From Syntrophaceae bacterium (GTDB lineage: Bacteria > Desulfobacterota > Desulfomonilia > Desulfomonilales > Desulfomonilaceae): a stretch of 6,379 bases of DNA. The notes under the pieces were generated by a model. That model searched no databases. It saw only the letters and a list, made by a program, of their open reading frames with translations, and was not told the origin of the DNA. How positions within the stretch are numbered: position 1 is the stretch's first letter; each line of letters starts with the position of its first letter. Position numbers and translations under genes: made by a program. The stretch spans positions 1-6,379 of the forward strand of contig JACWAG010000434.1 in NCBI GenBank assembly GCA_014874425.1, written 5' to 3'. Positions 1-4,955 of this stretch are shown here, piece by piece.

Positions 1-794
1 CCTAAAGCCTTGAAAAAAGTATAACAAAATACACCATCCACCTCCGTTGTTCTGTAAAGGTCCTTGATTCCTTCCTCAAAGACATGTTGGTCTATCATCC
101 CCGCTTTAATTGCAGATTCACGAACACCTTCGATCATAGCCGTAAAAGTCTTTTTTGTGAAACCTTCAACAAATTCAGGTTTGCTTGAATCAACGTAAAC
201 CATTCGTGGAGAAACTCGAATCGAACGAAAGCCCGCTTGTTGTAAAAGCGGATATAATTCCCTTCCAACCATGGCGTTACCGCCTGATCTTTTCTGTAGT
301 TCTACCTGACATTGAATTGCCTTACGGGCTGAAGGGCTGTCCGGGTAAAAAAAAGCAGAACCGTGATCACCTTCAATGACGGTAATTGTACCGCCAGGTT
401 TGAGAATGACTTTTAAGGAGTTTAGCGCATCAAGCGGTCGAGACAAATGTTCTAAAACGAAACAAACGAAGATGTGGTCGAAAGCTTCCGGCCTAAAATG
501 TAAATTGAAGATATCCGCCTGTTGGAATTGGACGTTGGTAAATCCCGCCTCTGTTACTTTTCTCCTGGCTTCGATAATTGAGGCTTCAGATATATCCACA
601 GAAGTAATAAGCGCATTGGGGCTATTCCGAGCTAGGGTAACAGTCTGAGCGCCGATACCACAACCGGCTTCAAGAATACTGCTTCCGGTCGGATATGAAG
701 TGTCGGAATGGAGCAATTCAACCAGGGTGGAAGCCTGGTCCTGAAGGCGTATGTTTTCTCTTGGGTCGTAACCGTGAACGTATGAGATCTTCAT
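1..794 (-). CDS. Class I SAM-dependent methyltransferase, C-terminus cut by window edge
   Basis: An open frame of 264 codons runs from ATG at 794 off the window start, so the last few residues and the stop are missing. Motif I of the Rossmann-fold methyltransferases is clear (LEAGCGIGAQT, residues 41-51). An acidic motif II follows (SVDIS, 65-69), then QQADIF (91-96), the post-II segment FDHIFVCFVLEHL (105-117) and LKPGGTITVIEGDH (131-144). This is the Methyltransf_11/25 type of layout, with a C-terminal half of about 120 residues that may set the substrate, which I cannot name. The start is supported by GGAG four bases upstream. It lies 23 bp behind the oxidoreductase stop, which suggests one operon. 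A run of eight T (residues A-F-F-Y, 147-150) lies in the coding strand, but the frame is intact through it. The family is confident, the substrate unknown. Confidence 0.88.
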   Translation of the reverse strand, partial: MKISYVHGYDPRENIRLQDQASTLVELLHSDTSYPTGSSILEAGCGIGAQTVTLARNSPNALITSVDISEASIIEARRKVTEAGFTNVQFQQADIFNLHFRPEAFDHIFVCFVLEHLSRPLDALNSLKVILKPGGTITVIEGDHGSAFFYPDSPSARKAIQCQVELQKRSGGNAMVGRELYPLLQQAGFRSIRVSPRMVYVDSSKPEFVEGFTKKTFTAMIEGVRESAIKAGMIDQHVFEEGIKDLYRTTEVDGVFCYTFFKAL

Positions 795-817
795 GGTTCT
801 CCGTGCACATGCAATTG

Positions 818-1417
818 TCATGATTTTTTGGGAAAGAGTTGCATAACCAGTCGCCGAGTCTCATTGAGCCATGTCTGTCGCTGGTCATGAGTGCTCGTGA
901 CGATGACATTGAACATCCTGCGGTGGAAGATGTGGACACCGCATAACTCGAAAATGCAACGTTTCCACAGTGATTCCAAGGGATCACCGAAGGCTGACAG
1001 CTCCCTTTCATCCGGGGTGTTGGAAGTGTTAAGGACTAAAGCCGCTTTGGCTTTGAGCAGCCCGATGGGGACTCCGTCGCCAGTGTCGCCGTCTTCAAAC
1101 CGGTAGGCTATGCCCGGTCTAATGACCCTGTCGACCCATCCCTTCAGAATCGCTGGCGGTTGACCCCACCAATTAGGGTGGACAATGACTATGCCGTCAG
1201 AAGACCGCAACTGTTCACAATGATGCTGTATGTTCTCCGGGACCAATCCCTGTTCCGGGATTTCCGCCTTGGTGAGGAGTGGGTCAAACATCTCGGTGTA
1301 TAGATCGTGAAATACAACACGATGTCCGTTGTTCAGTGAAGTTTCGCACACGGTGGACGCTATGGCATGGATGAAACTGTCCGGGTCTGGATGACCAAGA
1401 ATGACGAGTATATTCAT
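818..1417 (-). CDS. Flavodoxin-fold NAD(P)H oxidoreductase (quinone reductase/KefF-like)
   Basis: This 199-residue protein belongs to the Flavodoxin_2 family (NQO1/KefF/MdaB type), FMN- or FAD-dependent cytoplasmic enzymes that pass two electrons from NAD(P)H to quinones or similar acceptors. The N-terminal strand and phosphate-binding loop are visible (MNILVILGHPDPDSF, 1-15). The family signature PNWWGQPPAILKGWVDRV (81-98) is intact, followed by PGIAYRF (101-107) and the isoalloxazine-side loop TSNTPDE (131-137). Length is normal. The Shine-Dalgarno is weak (AGG, about eight bases upstream of ATG). It sits between HU and the methyltransferase on the same strand, 80 bp after HU and 23 bp before the methyltransferase. 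The physiological acceptor cannot be told; KefF needs a KefC partner, which is not in view. Confidence 0.9.
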   Translation of the reverse strand: MNILVILGHPDPDSFIHAIASTVCETSLNNGHRVVFHDLYTEMFDPLLTKAEIPEQGLVPENIQHHCEQLRSSDGIVIVHPNWWGQPPAILKGWVDRVIRPGIAYRFEDGDTGDGVPIGLLKAKAALVLNTSNTPDERELSAFGDPLESLWKRCIFELCGVHIFHRRMFNVIVTSTHDQRQTWLNETRRLVMQLFPKKS

Positions 1418-1497
1418 TCGCTACCTAAACTTCTTTAACAAAAAAAGAACATGCCATAGAATCGCAACTAAAATTTGAGAATTATGATGAACCGAAA

Positions 1498-1770
1498 TCA
1501 CTTTATCGATTCTTTGAGCGCCTTTGCTGCGGAAAACTTGGGAGCTTTGGTTTCCGGGATGTTAATTTTTGCCTTGGTCTGAGGATTCAAACCTGTTCGA
1601 GCACTTCTAGTGATGACGGAGAATTTACCAAAGCCCGGGATGGAGATTTCCTCACCGGCGACCAATCCTTCTGCCATGGTATCGAAAATCAAGTCTATGG
1701 CTTCAGTAGCCAGCTTCTTTGTTATCTTGCCCTTCTCGGCGAGTTTGTCCACGAATTCAGTCTTTGTCAT
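1498..1770 (-). CDS. HU/IHF-family DNA-binding protein
   Basis: A 90-residue nucleoid protein of the HU family, which dimerises and bends DNA with two beta-arms. The N-terminal helical part (MTKTEFVDKL to about 40), the core EISIPGFGKFSV (41-52) and the C-terminal PKFSAAKALKESI (77-89) are all typical. In the arm, the intercalating proline is present in GLNPQTK (60-66). The usual Arg before Asn is Leu (L61) and the usual Gly after Thr is Lys (K66), a somewhat unusual tip. The start is secure: GGGAGG lies seven bases upstream. A TTGACA promoter precedes it (1827-1855). HU and IHF subunits cannot be separated by eye, though a lone gene of this length favours a homodimeric HU. No clear terminator separates it from the oxidoreductase 80 bp downstream. 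Confidence 0.96.
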   Translation of the reverse strand: MTKTEFVDKLAEKGKITKKLATEAIDLIFDTMAEGLVAGEEISIPGFGKFSVITRSARTGLNPQTKAKINIPETKAPKFSAAKALKESIK

Positions 1771-1826
1771 GTCTGCGCCTCCCTTGAACTGTTACTTGTG
1801 TCACGTCAATAATTTGAGCTTAGGCT

Positions 1827-1855
1827 ATTTAAGGCACAGGCGCATTGGGTGTCAA
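1827..1855 (-). promoter_or_regulatory. Sigma70-like promoter of the HU gene
   Basis: On the minus strand a perfect TTGACA (1855-1850) is followed by a 17-bp spacer and TTAAAT (1832-1827, four of six matches to TATAAT). Transcription would begin near 1820 and give a leader of about 50 bases before the HU start codon. The placement and spacing fit a housekeeping promoter; the start point is inferred. Confidence 0.6.
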
Positions 1856-1915
1856 GAGGAATAGATGACGGGGCTTCAACCAGAGCATGAGGATAGCTTC
1901 TGCGAGTGCTGTGGA

Positions 1916-2065
1916 TTAGGCATTCCCTAATTCTTTATCCTGAAAGAATACGCCTTGTCCGGCTTTACTAGGGATCTCCTTAATGCCATCTGTAGTGGCG
2001 TAGAAATGAAAATCATGGATTCCAAAAACGCGTTGGGCGGCGCTTATGGCATGAAGAACCGAGAT
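1916..2065 (-). pseudogene. Possible scrap of an unrecognised protein
   Basis: The interval 1856-2195 has no convincing gene on either strand. The most protein-like stretch is a 49-codon minus-strand frame ending in TAA at 1916-1918, bounded upstream by another in-frame TAA, with no ATG, GTG or TTG start. It reads like soluble protein (for example RVFGIHDFHFYATTDGIKEI, then KAGQGVFF), but I do not recognise a family. It could be a decayed gene end or chance. A plus-strand frame at 1955-2143 overlaps it and starts only at a TTG without a good ribosome site, so I do not call it. Confidence 0.15.
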
Positions 2066-2195
2066 TTAGAGTTTAGGTTTTGTGACCAAAAGATGGCCGA
2101 TTGGATGTTTACACTTGGAGAATTTGGACCGATTTGCGTTTGACCAAACTCGCTCCTCGAAGCAGTACAATATTCCTCAAAAAAAATGAATGTTC

Positions 2196-2224
2196 TGTCT
2201 AGACACTAAAGTCCATTTTATATT
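2196..2224 (+). promoter_or_regulatory. Possible promoter/operator of the flavin reductase gene
   Basis: A perfect 10-bp palindrome, TGTCTAGACA (2196-2205), lies 13 bp before a good -10 box, TATATT (2219-2224). The palindrome covers the place where a -35 box would fall (2196-2201) and no good -35 hexamer is seen. This is the arrangement of an operator or activator site over a weak promoter. The -10 assignment is a guess based on position, about 58 bp before the start codon. Confidence 0.3.
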
Positions 2225-2253
2225 ACTGTTTCACATGGAGATTTAGAGGTTGA

Positions 2254-2265
2254 GTCTGGCCAGAC
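2254..2265 (+). repeat. Perfect 12-bp palindrome next to ribosome binding site
   Basis: GTCTGGCCAGAC reads the same on both strands and ends four bases before the AGGAGG ribosome site (2270-2275) of the flavin reductase gene. It shares GTCT/AGAC arms with the palindrome at 2196-2205, there without the central GGCC. It could bind a regulator or, as RNA, make a small hairpin near the ribosome site; neither is shown. Confidence 0.5.
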
Positions 2266-2281
2266 CATCAGGAGGAATGTC

Positions 2282-2851
2282 ATGAAAAAGTCTCTAGGGG
2301 CGAAAACCCTTCTCTATCCAACCCCTGTTTTGATTGTGGGCACGTACGATAAGACTGGTAAGCCTAACGTCATGACCGTAGCCTGGGGTGGAATTTGCTG
2401 CTCCGTTCCACCCTGCGTCTCCATATCGGTTCGCGAGGCCACCTACACGTACAGCAGTCTCATGGAGCAGAAAGCCTTCACGATAAGCATTCCCTCGGAG
2501 GAATACGTGAAGCAGGCTGATTTCATTGGTATAGCCTCGGGGAAGGATACCGACAAATTTGTCGCGACTGGACTCACACCGGTGAAAAGTGACGTGGTGA
2601 ACGCTCCATATGTTGGGGAATTTCCATTGGTACTGGAGTGTAAAGTCATCCACACCCACAAGATTGGCCTCCATACACAATTCATAGGTGAAATTCTGGA
2701 CATAAAGGCAGACGAGGCGGTTGTGGGGCAAAGGGGCCCTGAGATCGAGAAGATCAAGCCGTTCCTGTGGGCGCCTGACTCTTCCCAAGGTTATTACGGC
2801 TTCGGTCAGCATCTTGGCAAAGCATTCTCCATAGGAAAAGACCTGAAATAG
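2282..2851 (+). CDS. Flavin reductase family protein (flavoredoxin-like)
   Basis: A 189-residue protein of the flavin reductase-like, FMN-binding split-barrel family, close in layout to flavoredoxins of anaerobes. Such proteins bind FMN and pass electrons between NAD(P)H or protein donors and flavin or partner acceptors in the cytoplasm. Family landmarks run in order: PTPVLIVGT (13-21), GKPNVMTVAWGG (26-37), PPCVSISVR (43-51), FTISIPS (66-72), GIASGKDTDKF (83-93), FIGEILDI (134-141) and YGFGQHLGKAFSIGK (172-186). Length is usual. ATG at 2282 is fixed by AGGAGG six bases upstream. Two palindromes lie in the leader. The isomerase-like gene follows in the same direction after 242 bp, so co-transcription is uncertain. 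The electron partner cannot be deduced. Confidence 0.93.
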   Translation: MKKSLGAKTLLYPTPVLIVGTYDKTGKPNVMTVAWGGICCSVPPCVSISVREATYTYSSLMEQKAFTISIPSEEYVKQADFIGIASGKDTDKFVATGLTPVKSDVVNAPYVGEFPLVLECKVIHTHKIGLHTQFIGEILDIKADEAVVGQRGPEIEKIKPFLWAPDSSQGYYGFGQHLGKAFSIGKDLK

Positions 2852-3025
2852 TCTTTCCCTGAGAACGTGGAGGCTCGAGAACGGTGATGAACCGACTCGA
2901 AGTTCCCAGAAATGGCACAACCGCAGCATAATTCGGGATAATCTACACTCATGTTCCGGGCCGGGCAGACAGGGTGCTTGAAGAGCCCGGTGGACAACCT
3001 GTGAGGAAGAAAACGGGCGTGTTAT

Positions 3026-3053
3026 GCCGAAACCATCTAAACATAGGTTCGGC
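3026..3053 (+). repeat. Imperfect inverted repeat in the gap between the two plus-strand genes
   Basis: GCCGAAACC (3026-3034) pairs with GGTTCGGC (3046-3053), leaving one bulged A and an 11-base loop. No T-run follows, so it is not a standard intrinsic terminator. It is 41 bp upstream of the isomerase-like start codon. The rest of 2852-3093 shows no gene or recognised site. Confidence 0.3.
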
Positions 3054-3093
3054 GTCATTTACGAATTCCAAAAGAAAGGATACCTTGCCCGAC

Positions 3094-3429
3094 ATGAAAT
3101 TCCTAGTCGAGATTGACCATGTCAAGACAGGCCCGCCGTTTACCGAAGACACCCGTCGCTCCTTCATCGAATGCATTATTTTCCCGACATTAGACAAGGC
3201 CGAACAGCTTGTTCAACAAGGCCTCATAGTGGCAGGCGGACCAGCAGTCAGACGCATAGCGCTCCGCTTCATTGCGGATGTGGAGACACCCCAGCAGCTT
3301 GACCTGATTGTTTCGAGCCTCCCATTGTGGGCAGTCTCTGATACGCGAGTGACTCCGCTTATCGATTTCAGCGACCGTCGCGACCACATCCAGGCGCTAC
3401 TTCAACGCATGACTAAAACTGACACCTAA
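3094..3429 (+). CDS. Muconolactone delta-isomerase-like small protein
   Basis: A 111-residue protein with the ferredoxin-like layout of the muconolactone isomerase family. It opens with MKFLVEIDH, has a helical section with the conserved acidic start (about 15-42), GLIVAGGPA (43-51), a strand RIALRFIADVETPQQLD (54-70) and the family's closing LPLWAVSDTRVTPL (76-89). True muconolactone isomerase acts in the beta-ketoadipate pathway. No catechol-pathway gene is nearby, so here it may be a relative of unknown substrate. The frame is open back to 2974, but ATG at 3094 matches the family's start. The ribosome site is awkward: AAAGGA (3075-3080) is 13 bases from this ATG and four from an in-frame TTG at 3085, which would add three residues. 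Upstream codons show no family similarity. Confidence 0.75.
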   Translation: MKFLVEIDHVKTGPPFTEDTRRSFIECIIFPTLDKAEQLVQQGLIVAGGPAVRRIALRFIADVETPQQLDLIVSSLPLWAVSDTRVTPLIDFSDRRDHIQALLQRMTKTDT

Positions 3430-3559
3430 CAGGCGCTCCATGTGACACAGAGATGGTCTGAAAAGATTGGACAATGACATAAGCGGCTCTAAACTAATCA
3501 GACAGAAAGGAACGGCTAAAATGAAAATGAGAAACAGCAACAACGAGGTGACGGTCTTA

Positions 3560-3964
3560 TTACTTGGGCAATATCGAAATTTGGTAAACTTTGGTTTTTG
3601 ACACAGAAGATTCCCACGGTCTTTTTAATCGCATCTCTATTTTAGTGTTTCCCGGCTTCAATGGAACGAACATGAAGACTTGTTTACCAGATGCTCCCAA
3701 AAGTTTTGGATCTGGCTTTTCGTACCAAGATTTCTTGAGTTTCAAAAAAGCCTTATCAAACTGATCGGACCAGCTATATCCCGTACTTCCAATGGCCGCT
3801 GCAAGTACAATGCGGAAGGGTTGCTTTAATATTACCGTGATTTCGTCATTTGTAGCGAAACTGCTTTGCCAGGACCCAAAGACTAGGACAGCAATGAGAA
3901 ACAAGCCTGTCAGGAACCTGACAGGCTTAGTCATTAATGATTTTATCATGCTGCGCCTCAACAT
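3560..3964 (-). CDS. Secreted chagasin-type (I42) cysteine protease inhibitor
   Basis: A 134-residue precursor whose three inhibitor loops match the chagasin/amoebiasin family, which blocks papain-like cysteine proteases: GSTGYSW (59-65, the NPTTGY loop), LGASGKQ (89-95, the GxxG loop) and KRPWE (114-118, the RPW loop). A basic N-region, a hydrophobic core LFLIAVLVFG (21-30) and SSFA before TND give a likely signal peptide cut after residue 37, so it acts outside the cytoplasm. Start at 3964 is supported by AGGAAA five bases upstream. Met6 (3949) has a weaker AGG; Met11 (3934) has none but would give a more usual signal length. The closing strand YQISILPK fits the family. No papain-like protease is in the window, so the target may be its own distant enzyme or a foreign one. 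The signal region contains a strong hairpin (3903-3928). Confidence 0.85.
   Translation of the reverse strand: MLRRSMIKSLMTKPVRFLTGLFLIAVLVFGSWQSSFATNDEITVILKQPFRIVLAAAIGSTGYSWSDQFDKAFLKLKKSWYEKPDPKLLGASGKQVFMFVPLKPGNTKIEMRLKRPWESSVSKTKVYQISILPK
3903..3928 (-). repeat. 12-bp perfect inverted repeat inside the inhibitor's signal-peptide codons
   Basis: AAGCCTGTCAGG (3903-3914) and its exact complement CCTGACAGGCTT (3917-3928) are separated by only two bases. On the coding strand it spells residues 13-21, KPVRFLTGL. In mRNA it would fold into a stable stem about 40 bases after the start codon. No T-run follows, so it is not a standard terminator. It could tune translation or be a protein-binding site. 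Confidence 0.75.
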
Positions 3965-4194
3965 GTAGATTTCCTAATAAGAATCCATGGGGAAAAGTGA
4001 TGCCTCGCTGATGTCCGTTGGGTTGACTAGTTTTTTCTGTTTAGCATTTTTCTCAAAATAAAATTATCATTTATCATAGAATTTTCCATAATCTTGATCA
4101 TGAAATGTGCCAGAGAAGGAACAAGAGTTCATTACATCACCCTTTTTATGTATTCGGCGCTCACTGGCGCAACTTACGTGCCTTCTACACGAAT
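3965..4194. other. Gene-free AT-rich stretch
   Basis: Nothing codes convincingly here on either strand. It must contain the leader and promoter of the inhibitor gene on the minus strand. A TATGAT (complement of ATCATA near 4074-4079) is a candidate -10, but no matching -35 is seen. The stretch is noticeably richer in A and T between about 4030 and 4110 than its surroundings. Confidence 0.4.
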
Positions 4195-4428
4195 TCAGGA
4201 TAGGAATCCAATATTCTTGACACCGGCGTGACAATCTTTAAGTCTGGATTCCTCCTGCAAGGCTGTTATGATTGTATTGTGCGTAATATCTCTCTGGTTC
4301 CTGAACGCGAACCTATTCCGGACTACCTTGAAATCTCCAGGAGTGAGTCCCGTTAACCCTTCAAGCGCCTTGGCAATGTTGGAATCGAGAGGTCTTCGGA
4401 CAAGAGACGCAATGAGCTTTTCATAGAA
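4195..4428 (-). pseudogene. C-terminal remnant of an AAA+ family ATPase
   Basis: Read on the minus strand, 77 codons from 4428 to a TGA at 4195-4197 give a typical C-terminal tail of a large bacterial AAA+ ATPase group. It has FYEKLIASLVRRPLDS, then GLTGLTPGDFKVVRNRF, a helix ITHNTIITALQEESRLK and the closing IGFLS. GLTPGDFKVVR is the most telling motif. The Walker A and B and sensor parts are absent, and an in-frame TAA lies just upstream (4435-4437). It begins exactly where the recombinase remnant on the other strand starts, so it was cut by a rearrangement. There is no start codon or ribosome site, and it is presumably not expressed. The remaining frame has no stop or shift, so the truncation may be fairly recent. 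Confidence 0.65.
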
Positions 4429-4611
4429 GACTTGTTAGGCCACAAGTCTGGTAGAATTCCCACCCACTACTCCATGGCTAAAATAGCGAATCTCATAAGC
4501 GCTGCAAATGCGGTCTGTGAAGAGCAATCCCGCAAAAGTCCCGGACTGGTTATCCCGAAAAACAAATTCCGCCCCGAGCTGGTAAAGCAACTAGGCGGAA
4601 CTTCTATGTAA
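4429..4611 (+). pseudogene. C-terminal remnant of a tyrosine recombinase/integrase
   Basis: Sixty codons in frame to TAA at 4609-4611 carry the end of a phage-type integrase. DLLGHKSGRIPTHYS includes the third-box histidine (LGH) and the catalytic tyrosine. It is followed by a tail, KIANLISAANAVCEE, RKSPGLVIP and RPELVKQL, seen in this integrase type. The N-terminal arm domain and the catalytic R, K and HxxR boxes are gone. An ATG at 4474 could start 45 residues, but they lie after the tyrosine and have no good ribosome site. Its stop is three bases from the encoded 3' end of tRNA-Thr. Integrases of tRNA-targeting elements often sit beside the tRNA they use, so this is probably a relic of such an element. 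Confidence 0.75.
4558..4603 (-). terminator. Probable intrinsic terminator of tRNA-Thr
   Basis: Reading leftward from the tRNA, AAGTTCCGCC (4603-4594) pairs with GGCGGAATTT (4573-4564), seven perfect pairs plus a G-T and two A-T pairs. A 20-base loop separates the arms and GTTTTTC follows (4563-4557). It starts 12 bases after the tRNA 3' end. The hairpin lies wholly inside the recombinase remnant, so the relic's codons (NKFRP to QLGGT) also serve as this signal. The large loop lowers confidence. Confidence 0.5.
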
Positions 4612-4614
4612 TTC

Positions 4615-4689
4615 TGGAGCCGAGGATGGGAGTTGAACCCACGACCTGATGATTACGAATCATCTGCTCTACCACTGAGCTACCTCGGC
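4615..4689 (-). tRNA. tRNA-Thr (anticodon CGU)
   Basis: A full cloverleaf of 75 bases can be drawn. The acceptor stem is GCCGAGG with CCTCGGC, the D-arm is GCTC/GAGC with AGTGGTA, and the anticodon stem is GATGA/TCATC around loop TTCGTAA. The T-arm is GTGGG/CCCAT with TTCAACT, and discriminator T is followed by encoded CCA (4617-4615). The anticodon CGT (4657-4655) reads ACG, threonine. It has a TTGACA promoter upstream and a likely terminator 12 bases downstream. Its 3' end abuts the integrase remnant, consistent with use as an attachment site in the past. Confidence 0.97.
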
Positions 4690-4730
4690 CCCGCTGGAGA
4701 GTGAAGACAATAGTCATCACACAATCGAAC

Positions 4731-4760
4731 AAATTAAAACAAATGCTTGTATTCTGTCAA
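4731..4760 (-). promoter_or_regulatory. Promoter of tRNA-Thr
   Basis: On the minus strand a perfect TTGACA (4760-4755) is followed by 18 bp and TAATTT (4736-4731), a weak -10. With a 17-bp spacer the -10 would be TTAATT. Transcription would start near 4724 and leave a leader of about 35 bases to be trimmed from the tRNA. The interval between this promoter and the terminator at 4855 shows no gene. Confidence 0.55.
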
Positions 4761-4854
4761 CCTTAGTTCGATTTCTGAAAAAGTCTAACTGCAGTGCAAA
4801 TGCCACACGCACGGTTCCCAGGAATGCCTCCTGACAGACCGACTATATTAGAAA

Positions 4855-4917
4855 AAAAACACAGGTCAATCCGAAGAGACGTCGTCTTCCAACGACTGTT
4901 ATTGTCCCTGTGTTTTT
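4855..4917 (-). terminator. Terminator after the Met-rich protein gene (symmetrical)
   Basis: AAAAACACAGG (4855-4865) is the exact complement of CCTGTGTTTTT (4907-4917), so T-runs flank the stem on both strands. Leftward transcripts meet seven G-C-containing pairs and then eight T (4859-4852), 38 bases after the gene's stop. The 41-base loop is long, but it contains further pairings (GAAGA with TCTTC, or GTCGT with ACGAC) that would close it up. It could also stop rightward transcripts. Confidence 0.65.
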
Positions 4918-4955
4918 ATTGTCTATTTAAATGAGTCGGAGGCATCCAAGACTCG

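Noticed and set aside
185..648. Two plus-strand frames at 185-379 and 376-648
   Set aside because: They lie opposite the methyltransferase, whose motifs and unbroken 264-codon frame account for this DNA.
1431..1449. Weak inverted repeat TTCTTT/AAAGAA between HU and the oxidoreductase
   Set aside because: Only six A-T-rich pairs, too weak to be called a terminator.
1865..1930. 21-codon plus-strand frame with a Cys cluster (CECCGLG) behind GAGGA
   Set aside because: Very short, and its apparent ribosome site overlaps the -35 box of the HU promoter on the other strand; likely chance.
1955..2143. 62-codon plus-strand frame in the intergenic gap
   Set aside because: It starts only at TTG without a convincing ribosome site and has no recognisable domain; it overlaps a more protein-like minus-strand frame.
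2955..2990. CCGGGC...GCCCGG inverted repeat downstream of the flavin reductase gene
   Set aside because: Six pairs separated by over 20 bases with no T-run; not supportable as a terminator.
2294..3058. Long 254-codon minus-strand open frame across the flavin reductase gene
   Set aside because: It is antisense to a clear family member with a strong ribosome site, is rich in Arg, Cys and His in a shadow-like way, and shows no motif.
4615..4689. Second copy of the tRNA-Thr 3' end as the other attachment site
   Set aside because: Reading the window I found no direct repeat of the tRNA 3' segment, so no att pair can be claimed here.
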